Source: Mesorhizobium ventifaucium
GTDB lineage: Bacteria; Pseudomonadota; Alphaproteobacteria; Rhizobiales; Rhizobiaceae
Reading direction: 5' to 3'
Assembly (NCBI RefSeq): GCF_935822925.1
Contig: NZ_CAKXZS010000008.1
Span: 1 to 64,000 of the forward strand
DNA length: 64,000 nucleotides
Shown: positions 8,638 to 17,962 of the stretch, piece by piece
How the letters are laid out: each line of letters starts with the position of its first letter
Position numbering within the stretch: the stretch's first letter is position 1
Made by a program: the position numbers and the translations under genes
Notes under the pieces: generated by a model
The model's database searches: none
Seen by the model: the letters and a program-made list of their open reading frames with translations, nothing else
Told to the model about the DNA's origin: nothing

Positions 8638-9622
8638 CGGCGATCTCGTGCTCTCGGCGCGTTTCGTTCGACGCAAAGGCGGCCTCGATAATGCCGATGA
8701 TCTTGCGGCCATAGGCGCCGTCGACCGGCACCGGCTTGTCGTCGGCAATGGCATCGCGCATCGCGCTCCATTCGCGCACCAGCGCAGCATGCATCCAGTT
8801 CGGCTCGAATGAGCCGGGTAGGTCGGTCCAGGCTGTGTCGCGGCCAAGCATCGTGCCGCGGTCCATGTCGATGCGCAGCGTTCCATGCTCGCAGACCAGG
8901 TCCATGGCGTAGCCGGCCGCGCCATTGCGATAGCCGACGCTCTGCACCTGGCCGAGCCCGCCGCCGGCGAAGCGCAGTCCGAGCAGGGCGGTGTCGTCGG
9001 CTTCCTGGTCATGGGACATGGCGCCAAGCATGGCGCTCACCGATACGACGTCGTCATCCATGAGCCAGACCAGACGGTCGAGCGCATGGATGCCGGCCGT
9101 CAACAGCATGCCGCCGCCGGTGGCCTTGCGCAGATGCCAGTCGCGGCGATTGTGCTCCATCCACAGCTTGATGATCCAGCTCGATCCGACCAGCGGCCGG
9201 CCGAGCGTTCCTTGCTCAAGCATTTGCCTGGCCACCATGCAAGGCAGCGCGAAATGCATGAGATGGGCGACCATCAGCTTGACGCCAGCGGCGGCCACGG
9301 CGGCGTTGATCGCATCGCAGGCCACCGCAGTCGGCGCCATCGGCTTTTCGAGCATGACGTGCTTGCCGGCCTTTGCCGCGCCGATCGCCATTTCGGCATG
9401 GAGATGGTGAGGACTGGCGATGAGGACAGCGTCGACATCCTTGTCGTCGAGCAGCTTGCGCCAGTCGGTGTAGCCGCGACCACCATGTTCGCTGGTGAAG
9501 GCGGCCAGGGCATCGTTATTCCCGCGGCACGATGCGACGAGATGCAGGCCCTGCACCTGCTTGATTGCCCTTGCGTGGGCGGCGCCGAAATCGCCCGCTC
9601 CGATAATGCCTATTCCAATCAT
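8627..9622 (-). CDS. Gfo/Idh/MocA family oxidoreductase
   Basis: Encodes 331 residues. Rossmann motif GIIGAGDFG (5-13), the EKP motif at 92-94 (LEKPMAP) and the conserved His179 in TAGIHALDRL are all intact, so an active NAD(P)-dependent sugar, inositol or sugar-acid dehydrogenase is expected. Its start overlaps the stop of the preceding gene (ATGA, 9619-9622), indicating translational coupling. Substrate cannot be told from the sequence. Confidence 0.87.
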   Translation of the reverse strand: MIGIGIIGAGDFGAAHARAIKQVQGLHLVASCRGNNDALAAFTSEHGGRGYTDWRKLLDDKDVDAVLIASPHHLHAEMAIGAAKAGKHVMLEKPMAPTAVACDAINAAVAAAGVKLMVAHLMHFALPCMVARQMLEQGTLGRPLVGSSWIIKLWMEHNRRDWHLRKATGGGMLLTAGIHALDRLVWLMDDDVVSVSAMLGAMSHDQEADDTALLGLRFAGGGLGQVQSVGYRNGAAGYAMDLVCEHGTLRIDMDRGTMLGRDTAWTDLPGSFEPNWMHAALVREWSAMRDAIADDKPVPVDGAYGRKIIGIIEAAFASNETRREHEIAGAP

Positions 9623-10590
9623 CGTCCTGCCTTTTCATACGCGGCGTCGATCAGCGACATCGCCGCAACATAGTCTTCGATTGAAGTCGCCGGCGGCGCT
9701 TTTCGAGCCAGCCGGTCGAGCGTGTCGCTCATGCACAGGCGGTAGCGCGTCGCCGGCAATTCGATCGGCAATTCGACGATAGCGCCATCGTCGAGCGTCG
9801 CACAGAAGGCGCGCTCGCCATAGTCGATGAGGGTCGCATTCTCACTGACGATACGCCATTCGAAATCGCCGCCGGGGCGCATCGAAGCAAAAGTGTATCC
9901 GGCCTCGACGACGAACAACGCTCCGGCAGCGTCTTCCAGTACAAGCAGCGCATGGTCCTCGACCGGGGCGCGGTGAATGCGGTTCTCGATCGAGACGGTT
10001 TTTAGCCCAAGCCCGCCGGTTGCCAGGCCGAGCGCGGCGTCAACGCCGTGTATGCCGAGGTTCCTCAGCGCGCCGCCGCCACCGATCGCCGGATCCACCA
10101 CCCAGGCGACGCCGTCCGCCGCATAGCGCTGCGGCGGGCCATTGACCAGCCGGAAATGGCAATGCGCAACCGCACCGGCGCGGCCTTGGCTGCGCAGCCG
10201 TTCAAAGGCAGTGGCGGCCGGCCCAAAGCGGTTGGGCAGGGGAACGCTGACAAAGGCCTGGTGCTGCCTCGCCAGTTCGCTGAGCGCGGCCAACGCTGCG
10301 GTGCTGCTGGCCGCCGGCTTTTCCAGGATCAGCGGTACGCCGGCTTCGATGACGGTGCGCGCCCGCGCTGGCACCGTCGAAGGGTGTCCCATCAGCAGGA
10401 TCGCGTCCGGCGGGCCGGAAAGGATTTTCGCAAAGTCGGTGATGAACGGCAAATGATGGCGCGTCGCGAAGGCGCGCGAAAGCTGCGCGTCCTCATCCCA
10501 GATGCCGGCAATCGCGGCGCCGCAAAAACGTGCAGCGTCGAGATGCATTTCGGCGTGCCAATGGCTTGAGCCGGCCAGGACGATTTTCAT
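9619..10590 (-). CDS. Gfo/Idh/MocA family oxidoreductase, second paralogue
   Basis: Encodes 323 residues and is the first gene of the left arm. The EKP motif (90-92) and the C-terminal conserved histidine (NLGIHGVDAA, near 179) are present. The dinucleotide loop reads AGSSHWH (6-12) instead of the usual GxGxxG, which is unusual and may affect cofactor binding or preference. Two different Gfo/Idh enzymes in one operon often act in sequence on the same substrate. The start codon lies 20 bases from the candidate operator at 10611-10645, so repression by the adjacent GntR regulator is likely. Confidence 0.84.
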   Translation of the reverse strand: MKIVLAGSSHWHAEMHLDAARFCGAAIAGIWDEDAQLSRAFATRHHLPFITDFAKILSGPPDAILLMGHPSTVPARARTVIEAGVPLILEKPAASSTAALAALSELARQHQAFVSVPLPNRFGPAATAFERLRSQGRAGAVAHCHFRLVNGPPQRYAADGVAWVVDPAIGGGGALRNLGIHGVDAALGLATGGLGLKTVSIENRIHRAPVEDHALLVLEDAAGALFVVEAGYTFASMRPGGDFEWRIVSENATLIDYGERAFCATLDDGAIVELPIELPATRYRLCMSDTLDRLARKAPPATSIEDYVAAMSLIDAAYEKAGR

Positions 10591-10610
10591 TCAGCGATGT
10601 GTTCCTCTTG

Positions 10611-10645
10611 CTTGCAGGATATCCTACAAGTCGCTATGCTACAAG
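10611..10645. promoter_or_regulatory. Candidate GntR/FadR operator: three 10-bp half-sites
   Basis: CTTGCAGGATATCCTACAAG (10611-10630) is an inverted repeat with 9 of 10 arm positions matching, centred on GATATC. A third half-site, ATGCTACAAG (10636-10645), repeats the right arm with one change. Written in one direction the half-sites are CTTGCAGGAT, CTTGTAGGAT and CTTGTAGCAT. They lie between the divergent Gfo/Idh operon and the GntR gene, 20 bases from the former's start codon. Palindromes in this position are the usual targets of FadR-type autoregulators. Confidence 0.65.
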
Positions 10646-10695
10646 CATCGACCGCGTTGCGGCGGGCCATCGGCCGCAATTGCAGCGGGAGCAAA

Positions 10696-11445
10696 ATGTC
10701 GGAACCCAAATCGAGCCCGGAAACCAAGTTGAACTCGGAACAAAAATCGATCGAACCGCTGACCCGACCGCCGCTGCTTCACGTCAGCGTGCAGGAGAGC
10801 CTCAGGAAATATATCCAGAGCAACCAGCTCAAGGCGGGGGACCCCTTGCCTCCGGAGACCTTCCTGGCGCAGCGGCTCGGCGTCGGCCGCAACTCGGTGC
10901 GCGAAGCGATCAAGGCGCTGGAGTCGATCGGCATTCTGGAGACGCGTCGCGGCATCGGCGTGTTCGTCAAGGAATTCTCGTTTAAGCCCTTGTTGGATAA
11001 TCTGGCATACGGCCTGCAGGATTCGCTGCGCGACGTCGAGGAACTGCGCGAGATCCGCCGCGTCCTTGAGACCGGCCTGATCGCCAAGACCATCGAGATG
11101 ATCAGCGCCGAAGACATCGCCGCGCTGCGCCAGCTAACCGAAAGCATGCGGCGGCGCGCCGAGCGCCAGGAGAGCTTTGCCGAAGAGGACCAGCAATTTC
11201 ACCAGTTGCTGTTCCGCTGCCAGAACAATCACATGTTGAGCGCGCTGATCGACATCTTCTGGGTGGCCTTCAACAAGGCCTCGAATTTCACCAGCCTCGA
11301 CAATCCGACGCCGCTGGCGACCTGGCGCGACCATCACGAGATCGTCGAGGCGGTCGCCGCCAAGGACGTCGACCGGGCGCGTCAGCGCCTCGACGACCAC
11401 TACAGGGGGATTCAGCAAGTGATCGCCAAAAACCGGATTGCCTGA
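10696..11445 (+). CDS. GntR-family transcriptional regulator, FadR/FCD type
   Basis: Encodes 249 residues from MSEPKSS, with GGGAG six bases before the ATG; upstream in-frame starts lack a ribosome site and would run through the operator. The N-terminal winged helix-turn-helix (about 30-92) contains the family signature PLPPETFLAQRLGVGRNSVREA. The C-terminal FCD domain (about 105-240) is helical and has candidate metal ligands Asp165 and His169 (EEDQQFHQ), His213/214 and His235. FCD-type regulators usually bind a small organic acid or sugar-acid effector. It opens the right arm and ends 40 bp before the substrate-binding protein gene, so it probably controls both arms. Confidence 0.9.
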   Translation: MSEPKSSPETKLNSEQKSIEPLTRPPLLHVSVQESLRKYIQSNQLKAGDPLPPETFLAQRLGVGRNSVREAIKALESIGILETRRGIGVFVKEFSFKPLLDNLAYGLQDSLRDVEELREIRRVLETGLIAKTIEMISAEDIAALRQLTESMRRRAERQESFAEEDQQFHQLLFRCQNNHMLSALIDIFWVAFNKASNFTSLDNPTPLATWRDHHEIVEAVAAKDVDRARQRLDDHYRGIQQVIAKNRIA

Positions 11446-11485
11446 CCCAACGCCGGACTACCTGACAATGCCAAGGGAGGAAACC

Positions 11486-13066
11486 ATGCGCATCAAGACC
11501 ATAGCTCGTCACCTGACTGTTGCGGGGCTGCTGCTCGGCGGCCAAGCCACCAGCGTCCAGGCACAGGACGCCAAGACCATAACCGGGGGCTTCGACGTCG
11601 GCCCCGGCGGCTTTCCCAAGAACTTCAATCCACTGGCTGCGACCGGCGGCTTTACCTGGCTCAGCACCTATTTTGAACCGCTGGTCATCTACAACGCCGA
11701 ACTGACCGAACTCGAAGGCGATCTGGCCAAGGACTACAAGGTCAGCGACGACCAGCTGACCTACACGTTCAACCTTGCCCAGGAGACCTGGCACGACGGC
11801 AAGCCGTTCACGTCCAAGGACGTCAAGTTCACGCTTGAGCTCGCCAGGAACAAGGCATCCGGCAGTCTGTTTGCCGCGCGTCTCGGCGATATCGCGTCGG
11901 TCGACGCGCCGGACGGTCGCACCGTGGTCGTCAAATTGTCGAAGCCCAACGGCTCTTTCCTGTCGATTCTCTCGCAGGTGATGATCCTGCCGGAGCATGC
12001 CCTGGCCGCGATGCCGCCGGAAACGCTGGCCACAAGCACCTGGTGGTCCACCACGCCGGTCGGCACCGGCCCCTTCACGTTCAAGCGTTATGTCAGCGAC
12101 CAATATGTCGAACTGGCCGCGGATGACGACTATCGCGGCGGCAAGCCGAAGGTCGACGTGCTCATCAACCGGTATTTCGAGAGCCCGGCGGCCGCCGTTG
12201 CGGCGCTGCGCGCCGGCGAGATCCAGTTCACCTATGTTGAGCCCGACGATGCGGTATCGTTCAAGGGCGACAGCAATTTCAAGGTGATCGAGGGCGCTTC
12301 TTATGTGGTCAACTACATCGGCCTCAACCAGAAGGTCGAGCTGTTCAGGGATGTTCGCGTCCGCCAGGCGATCATGTATGCGATCGATCGCAATGCCATC
12401 ATCGAGAGCCTCTATGGCGGCGCGGCCAAGCCGGCCAATTGCGGTTACGTCGCGCCGCATCTGCTCCCGCAAGGCCTCGAACCCTATGCCTACGATCCGG
12501 CCAAGGCCAAGGCTCTGCTTGCCGAGGCGGGCTGGGACAAGATCAACGGCGACAAGCCGATCACCTTGCTGACCTATTACGGCTCGCCGCAAGCCGCCAA
12601 TGTGATGGCCGCCATCCAGTCGATGCTGGCCGAGGTCGGCATCAATGTGGTGCCGCGCGTCGTCGATACGCCGACTTACAACGGCATCGTTTACAAGGAA
12701 GGCACGCCCGACTGGAACGCGTTTGCGATGGTCTATGCCGGTCTGCAGAACGGTCCCAATCCGGCTGGCATCAGCCCGGGTCTCAACAAGTCGCAGATTC
12801 CGCCGGCAGGCTTCAACACCATGCGCATCGAGTTCGACGATCTCAGCGCCGCATTAGACGCTGCGCTCGCCCAGACCGATCCGGTTAAGATCGATCAATC
12901 CTGGCAGCAAGTATGCAAGGTGATGAACAAAGATCTGCCCTGGGCGACATTATGGGTGGCCAACCGCTATGGCGTAGCCTCCAGCAAGCTGCGTGACTTT
13001 GTCTGGACGCCGGCGCCGGCCGGCGGTCCATATGCGGCTCACCCGGAACGCTGGGACATCCAGTAA
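11486..13066 (+). CDS. Periplasmic substrate-binding protein, peptide/opine/nickel family (SBP_bac_5)
   Basis: Encodes 526 residues. A strong ribosome site AAGGGAGGAAA precedes ATG at 11486. A signal peptide covers residues 1-26 with probable cleavage after VQA. The body shows the SBP_bac_5 pattern: FNPL near the start, then DGKPFTSKDVKFTLE, VGTGPFTFKRY and RQAIMYAIDR. This family binds oligopeptides, opines, glutathione or related compounds; which one cannot be told. First structural gene of a complete importer, followed by a strong hairpin that could protect its transcript and raise binding-protein levels above those of the permeases. Confidence 0.92.
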   Translation: MRIKTIARHLTVAGLLLGGQATSVQAQDAKTITGGFDVGPGGFPKNFNPLAATGGFTWLSTYFEPLVIYNAELTELEGDLAKDYKVSDDQLTYTFNLAQETWHDGKPFTSKDVKFTLELARNKASGSLFAARLGDIASVDAPDGRTVVVKLSKPNGSFLSILSQVMILPEHALAAMPPETLATSTWWSTTPVGTGPFTFKRYVSDQYVELAADDDYRGGKPKVDVLINRYFESPAAAVAALRAGEIQFTYVEPDDAVSFKGDSNFKVIEGASYVVNYIGLNQKVELFRDVRVRQAIMYAIDRNAIIESLYGGAAKPANCGYVAPHLLPQGLEPYAYDPAKAKALLAEAGWDKINGDKPITLLTYYGSPQAANVMAAIQSMLAEVGINVVPRVVDTPTYNGIVYKEGTPDWNAFAMVYAGLQNGPNPAGISPGLNKSQIPPAGFNTMRIEFDDLSAALDAALAQTDPVKIDQSWQQVCKVMNKDLPWATLWVANRYGVASSKLRDFVWTPAPAGGPYAAHPERWDIQ

Positions 13067-13073
13067 AACGGCC

Positions 13074-13096
13074 TGGCGGGCCATTCCGGCCCGCCA
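13074..13096 (+). promoter_or_regulatory. Intercistronic stem-loop after the binding-protein gene
   Basis: TGGCGGGCC and GGCCCGCCA form a perfect 9-bp stem around a five-base loop, 8 bases after the binding-protein stop. There is no run of T after it, so it is more likely an mRNA-stabilising or partial-termination element than a full terminator. This fits the usual excess of binding protein over permease. Confidence 0.6.
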
Positions 13097-13150
13097 ACGA
13101 AACGGGCCCGGCGCGATGCCGGCTCCGCTCACCATCGCCACGGACAGCCA

Positions 13151-14110
13151 ATGCTGAGTTTCATTGCCCGCCGCAGCGCTACAGGACTGTTGATGCTGGT
13201 CGCCCTGAGCGTCCTCATCTTCATCCTTCTGCGGCTGGCGCCCGGCGATCCGATCGACGCCTATATCAATCCGTCCAGCCCGATGTCTGCTTCCGACCTC
13301 GAAGTCCTGCGCGACCGGCTTGGGCTCGACCAGCCGCTTCCCGTGCAATATCTCGCCTGGCTTCGCGCTGCCCTCGGCGGCGACTTCGGCTATTCGATCC
13401 AGCGCGGCGGTGTTGCCGTGCTGCCGCTGGTCATGGAGCGCATCGGCCCAACCGCGCTGTTGATGGGCACGGCCCTGGCCATCGCCATCGTGCTCGGCAT
13501 TTCCGCCGGCATCTTCAGCGCCGTCCGCCGTAACGCGCTGCCCGACATCGCGCTGTCGGTGGTTTCCTTCGTCGGCATCTCCAGCCCGGCTTTTCTGACG
13601 GCACTTCTCGGGCTGTACTTTTTCTCGGTGCTGCTGCGCTGGGCGCCATCAGGCGGCATGCAGACCGCCGGCGCACCCTTTTCCGTATCGGACGTGCTCG
13701 CGCACCTGGTCCTGCCCGCCTGCCTGCTGTCCATCGGACACGCCGCGCTGATCATGCGCTACATGCGCGCGTCGCTGCTGGAAGTGCTCAACCAGGACTA
13801 TGTGCGGACCGCACGTGCCAAGGGCGTGCGCGAATTCTGGGTGATCATCAAGCATGCAACCCGCAATGCCCTTTTACCGGTTATCACCCTGATCGGGTCA
13901 ACGGTCGGCATCGCGATCGGCGGCGCCATCTTCCTCGAAAGCGTGTTCAACTGGCCGGGGATGGGCCTGCTGCTGGTCAACGCCGTCGGCACAAGGGACT
14001 ACCCGGTGATCATGGGCGCCACTCTGGTGATCGGCATCTGCGTCATTCTGGTCAATCTCCTGACTGATATCGTCTACGCCGTCGTCGACCCGCGCATCCA
14101 GGTGTCGTGA
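13151..14110 (+). CDS. ABC transporter permease, DppB type
   Basis: Encodes 319 residues with six predicted membrane helices. N-terminal [16 protein letters not shown] and the RLAPGDP motif are typical of DppB/OppB proteins. The EAA coupling loop reads [20 protein letters not shown] (about 217-236), which docks with the ATPase. It overlaps the next permease gene by one base (TGATG). Confidence 0.92.
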   Translation: MLSFIARRSATGLLMLVALSVLIFILLRLAPGDPIDAYINPSSPMSASDLEVLRDRLGLDQPLPVQYLAWLRAALGGDFGYSIQRGGVAVLPLVMERIGPTALLMGTALAIAIVLGISAGIFSAVRRNALPDIALSVVSFVGISSPAFLTALLGLYFFSVLLRWAPSGGMQTAGAPFSVSDVLAHLVLPACLLSIGHAALIMRYMRASLLEVLNQDYVRTARAKGVREFWVIIKHATRNALLPVITLIGSTVGIAIGGAIFLESVFNWPGMGLLLVNAVGTRDYPVIMGATLVIGICVILVNLLTDIVYAVVDPRIQVS

Positions 14111-15024
14111 TGACGATCACCGCACCAGATCCGAAAATTGATCCGACAGTCGTCCCGACAGCCGGGCCGCAAACCAAGGGACCGCTCCGCCGCGCTCTCG
14201 ACCGCTTCTTTGAAAATCGTGCGGCGCGCGCCGGTCTGCTTATCGTCGTCCCCATCCTGCTGGCGGTTTCGACCTATTCCCTGTGGTGGCCGTTCAGCCC
14301 CAACGCCATCGATCTCAGGGCGATCAACAAGGGGCCGTCCGCCATTCATTGGCTAGGCAGCGACGGCGTCGGCCGCGACGTCATGGCCCGGCTTCTGCAA
14401 GGCGGACGGATCTCGCTGCTGGTCGCCGTCTGCTCGGTCGCCATCTCGATCGTCATCGGCTTCCTGGTCGGCGCCGTCGCCAGCTTCGGCGGGCGCCTTG
14501 TCGACGGCACGGTGATGCGCTTCGTCGACCTCGCAATGACGCTGCCGCCGGTGATCTTCCTGCTCGTGCTCGCTTCGATCGCCGGCACCGGCATTGCGCC
14601 GACCATCCTGGTGATCTCGCTGCTCTCATGGCCGGTGCTGTCGCGCATGGTGCGCGCCCGGCTGCTCGAACTGCGCGAGCGCGACTTCGTCGTCGCCGCG
14701 CGAGGCATGGGGGCGGGGCTGCCGCATCTCCTGTTTCGTCACGGCCTGCCGAACTGCATCGACATTCTTGTCGTCTACGCCACGCTGCAGATCGCCAATG
14801 CCATTCTGCTCGAAGCCGGCCTTTCCTTCCTCGGCCTCGGCATCGCACCGCCCCAAGCCAGCTGGGGCAACATGCTCAATCTCGCCCGCTCGACCGTCGT
14901 GCTCGAGCAATATCCTTGGCAATGGATGTTTCCCGGCGCCGTACTCGTGCTCACCGTGCTGGCCATCAACTTCATCGGCGATGGCCTGCGCGATGCATTC
15001 GACCCTCGTTCCGATCTCAACTGA
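14110..15024 (+). CDS. ABC transporter permease, DppC type
   Basis: Encodes 304 residues from the ATG at 14110, which overlaps the stop of the DppB-type gene; a GTG one codon earlier is possible. The N-terminal cytoplasmic stretch before the first helix, the [15 protein letters not shown] motif near 85 and the EAA loop [13 protein letters not shown] are typical of DppC/OppC. Pairs with the upstream permease to form the membrane channel. Confidence 0.92.
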   Translation: MTITAPDPKIDPTVVPTAGPQTKGPLRRALDRFFENRAARAGLLIVVPILLAVSTYSLWWPFSPNAIDLRAINKGPSAIHWLGSDGVGRDVMARLLQGGRISLLVAVCSVAISIVIGFLVGAVASFGGRLVDGTVMRFVDLAMTLPPVIFLLVLASIAGTGIAPTILVISLLSWPVLSRMVRARLLELRERDFVVAARGMGAGLPHLLFRHGLPNCIDILVVYATLQIANAILLEAGLSFLGLGIAPPQASWGNMLNLARSTVVLEQYPWQWMFPGAVLVLTVLAINFIGDGLRDAFDPRSDLN

Positions 15025-15042
15025 CCTGAAGGTTTTTGAAAA

Positions 15043-15960
15043 ATGCCCCTGTTTACCGGCGTCGTGCCACCTGTCGTCACCCCGCTCAATGCCAATTTCA
15101 GTGTCGATTTTGCGTCGTTCACGCGGACCATCGAAAACCTGCTCGACGGCGGCGTTCACGGCCTGTTCGTGCTCGGCTCGACCAGCGAGGTTGTCTTCCA
15201 TGACGAGGCCGGCCGCCGGGCGATCATCGAGCACGCGGTCAAGGTCAACAATGGCCGCGTTCCGATCTTCGCCGGGGTCATCGACCCGACAACCGATCGC
15301 GTCATCAACCACGCCCTGACAGCCAGATCGGCCGGCGCCGACGCAGTCGTGGTCACCGCGCCGTTCTATGCCCGAACCAGCCAGCCCGAGATCGGGGATC
15401 ACTTCCGCTACATCAAGGACGCGGTCGACATCCCGATCATCGCCTACGACATCCCGGTCTGCGTCCATGTCAAGCTGGAGCGCCAGACCACCGTCGGCCT
15501 TGCCAGCGAGGGCGCTATCGCCGGCATCAAGGATTCCAGCGGTGACGACGGCAATCTACGGTATGTGCTCAAGGACATGGCCAACGATCCGAGTTTCTTC
15601 GGCATGACCGGGTCCGAGATCCTGGTCGACAGCGTGCTTGCCATGGGCGCGCATGGTGTCGTGCCGGGCCTCGCCAATGTCGACCCGCACGGTTACGTCA
15701 GGCTGTGGAACCTGATGCAGGCGGGTCAGCACGCCGAAGCCCGCCTGGAGCAGGAGCGGCTGTTGAAGTTGTTTGAGATCGTCTGGATCTCGCTCGGCAG
15801 GACGAGCGCCGGCTCGGCCGGGGTCGGCGCCTTCAAGACCGCGATGAGGAGCCTCGGCATCATCGCCTCCAATACCATGGCGCGGCCGCAACGCAGCCTG
15901 AACGACGAGGAAGCCGCAAAGGTCGACATTATCCTTCGCGACGTCGGCTTGCTGCGCTGA
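15043..15960 (+). CDS. Dihydrodipicolinate synthase family aldolase (right arm)
   Basis: Encodes 305 residues. It carries the substrate loop LGSTSEV (44-49 region; GSTSE in place of GTTGE), the catalytic tyrosine in IIAYDIP and the Schiff-base lysine in GIKDSSGD. It lies inside the transporter operon, between the permeases and the ATPases, so its substrate is probably what the transporter imports. Sequence differs considerably from the left-arm aldolase, so it is not a recent duplication. GSTSE rather than GTTGE argues against lysine biosynthesis. Confidence 0.88.
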   Translation: MPLFTGVVPPVVTPLNANFSVDFASFTRTIENLLDGGVHGLFVLGSTSEVVFHDEAGRRAIIEHAVKVNNGRVPIFAGVIDPTTDRVINHALTARSAGADAVVVTAPFYARTSQPEIGDHFRYIKDAVDIPIIAYDIPVCVHVKLERQTTVGLASEGAIAGIKDSSGDDGNLRYVLKDMANDPSFFGMTGSEILVDSVLAMGAHGVVPGLANVDPHGYVRLWNLMQAGQHAEARLEQERLLKLFEIVWISLGRTSAGSAGVGAFKTAMRSLGIIASNTMARPQRSLNDEEAAKVDIILRDVGLLR

Positions 15961-15962
15961 CC

Positions 15963-16970
15963 GTGGACGCTCCGATCCTCTCGATTTCCGGTCTGCGGGC
16001 GGTGTTCCGTATCCCCGGACGCGACATCGCCGCCGTGCAGGACGTCGATCTGGTGATAGGCTCGGGCGAGACGGTTGCGCTGGTCGGCGAGTCGGGATCG
16101 GGCAAGTCGGTCACCAGCCTGTCGATCATCGGGCTGCTGCCGAAGAAGATCGGACGCATCGCCGAGGGATCGATCGCGCTGCGGCGTAGGGACGGCACGG
16201 TCACCGAGCTGACCGGCCTCGATCCCGAGTCGCTGCGCAAGGTGCGCGGCAACGACATCGGCATGGTGTTCCAGGAGCCGATGACCAGCCTCAATCCGGT
16301 CTACAGCATCGGCGAACAGATCGCCGAGCCGATCCGCATCCATCTCGGCAAGTCGCATCGTGATGCGGCCACTGATGCCGTGCGACTTCTGGCTCAGGTC
16401 GGCATTCCCGATCCCGATCGGCGGGCGCGGCAATACCCGCATGAGCTGTCGGGAGGGATGCGGCAGCGCGCCACCATCGCCATGGCATTGTCCTGCGATC
16501 CGACCTTGCTGATCGCCGACGAGCCGACCACCGCGCTCGACGTCACCATCCAGGCCCAGATTCTCGACCTGCTGGCCGCGCTGCAGGCGCAACGCGGCAT
16601 GGGCATTCTGTTCGTCACGCACAATCTCGGCGTCGTTGCCGAGATCGCCGACCGGGTCGCAGTGATGTATGCCGGGCGCATCGTGGAATCGGGTCCGGTG
16701 AGCGAGGTGTTCACCCGTCCGCGTCATCCCTACACCGCCGGCCTGATGCGTTCGGTGCCGCGGCTTGGCCAGGCCACTACGCTGAAGGCAGCAGGAACGC
16801 CGTTGCCAACCATCGCCGGCAATGTCCCATCGCTGGCCTTGCTGCCCAAGGGCTGCTCTTTCGCGCCGCGTTGCGCCCTGGCTGTCGATGCCTGCCGCAC
16901 TGCTGTACCGCCATTGTTCGCGGCGACGTCGACCCAGCAGAGCCGTTGTTTGCGCTGGGAGGATCTTTGA
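15963..16970 (+). CDS. ABC transporter ATP-binding protein, DppD type
   Basis: Encodes 335 residues from a GTG start two bases after the aldolase stop. Walker A GESGSGKS (42-49), signature LSGGMRQR and Walker [13 protein letters not shown] are intact. The C-terminal oligopeptide-transporter extension contains the cysteine-bearing [15 protein letters not shown] pattern seen in DppD/OppD, which can hold an iron-sulfur centre. Confidence 0.93.
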   Translation: MDAPILSISGLRAVFRIPGRDIAAVQDVDLVIGSGETVALVGESGSGKSVTSLSIIGLLPKKIGRIAEGSIALRRRDGTVTELTGLDPESLRKVRGNDIGMVFQEPMTSLNPVYSIGEQIAEPIRIHLGKSHRDAATDAVRLLAQVGIPDPDRRARQYPHELSGGMRQRATIAMALSCDPTLLIADEPTTALDVTIQAQILDLLAALQAQRGMGILFVTHNLGVVAEIADRVAVMYAGRIVESGPVSEVFTRPRHPYTAGLMRSVPRLGQATTLKAAGTPLPTIAGNVPSLALLPKGCSFAPRCALAVDACRTAVPPLFAATSTQQSRCLRWEDL

Positions 16971-16972
16971 CA

Positions 16973-17938
16973 GTGGACGCTCCCTTCCTTTCGGTCAGGA
17001 ACCTGACCAAGCATTTTGCGCCGACGGCGTTCTCGCGCGGTCCCGCGGTCAGGGCGCTGCAAGATATTTCCTTCGACATTGCGCGCGGCCAGGTGGTCGG
17101 TCTCGTCGGCGAATCCGGATCGGGCAAGACGACGATCGGCCGCTCGGTGCTGCGTCTCATCGAGCCGACGTCCGGCGAAATAAGGTTTGACGGCGTCGAT
17201 ATCACCAGCCTGAGCGCAGGGCCACTGGCTCGCCAGCGCCGCAAGATGCAGTATATTTTCCAGGATCCGTTCGCCAGTCTGTCGCCGCGCATGACCATTG
17301 GACAGATCCTGACCGAAGGCCTGGATATTCAGGGCATCGGCAACAGGCGCGAGCGGCGGGCGAGGGCGGAGAAGGCACTTGCCGCGGTCGAGTTGCCGGT
17401 CGACGCCTATGACCGCTACGCCCACGAGTTTTCGGGCGGGCAGCGCCAGCGCATTGGCATCGCCCGGGCGCTTACGCTCGAACCCGAATTCATCGTCGCC
17501 GACGAGCCGGTCTCTGCCCTCGATGTCTCGATCCAGGCGCAAATCATCAATCTTTTGCGCGACCTGCAGGTCAGGCTCGGTCTGACCATGCTGTTCATTT
17601 CGCATGACCTGGCCGTCGTCGAATATATCTGCGACACAGTGATCGTTCTCTACCTCGGCCGGATCATGGAAGTCGCGCCTGCTGCCGCGCTCTATGCCAG
17701 GCCGCAGCATCCCTATACGCGCGCGCTGCTCTCTGCCATTCCGTCGCTCGACCCGCTGGCCAGGCAAGGCCGGCAGGTGCTGAAGGGCGACATTCCAAGC
17801 CCGGCAAATCCGCCGACGGGGTGTGTTTTCCGAACCCGTTGCCCGGTTGCCCTGGACGCTTGCGCCGGCGTCGTCCCGCCATTGCGGGCAACGTCCGACG
17901 GCCATCTGAAGGCCTGCATTCGCGACGACATCGCCTAG
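16973..17938 (+). CDS. ABC transporter ATP-binding protein, DppF type
   Basis: Encodes 321 residues from GTG at 16973, two bases after the preceding stop and about 9 bases from GGGAGGA. A longer in-frame reading overlaps the previous gene and has no domain. Walker A GESGSGKT (46-53), signature FSGGQRQR, Walker B FIVADEPVSALD, and C-terminal GCVFRTRCPVALDAC are present. Last gene of the importer; completes a full two-permease, two-ATPase unit. Confidence 0.93.
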   Translation: MDAPFLSVRNLTKHFAPTAFSRGPAVRALQDISFDIARGQVVGLVGESGSGKTTIGRSVLRLIEPTSGEIRFDGVDITSLSAGPLARQRRKMQYIFQDPFASLSPRMTIGQILTEGLDIQGIGNRRERRARAEKALAAVELPVDAYDRYAHEFSGGQRQRIGIARALTLEPEFIVADEPVSALDVSIQAQIINLLRDLQVRLGLTMLFISHDLAVVEYICDTVIVLYLGRIMEVAPAAALYARPQHPYTRALLSAIPSLDPLARQGRQVLKGDIPSPANPPTGCVFRTRCPVALDACAGVVPPLRATSDGHLKACIRDDIA

Positions 17939-17962
17939 GCAAGCCGGCGCGGTGTTCCGCCA

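Noticed and set aside
11288..12592. 434-codon minus-strand reading opposite the binding-protein gene
   Set aside because: Antisense shadow; composition not protein-like.
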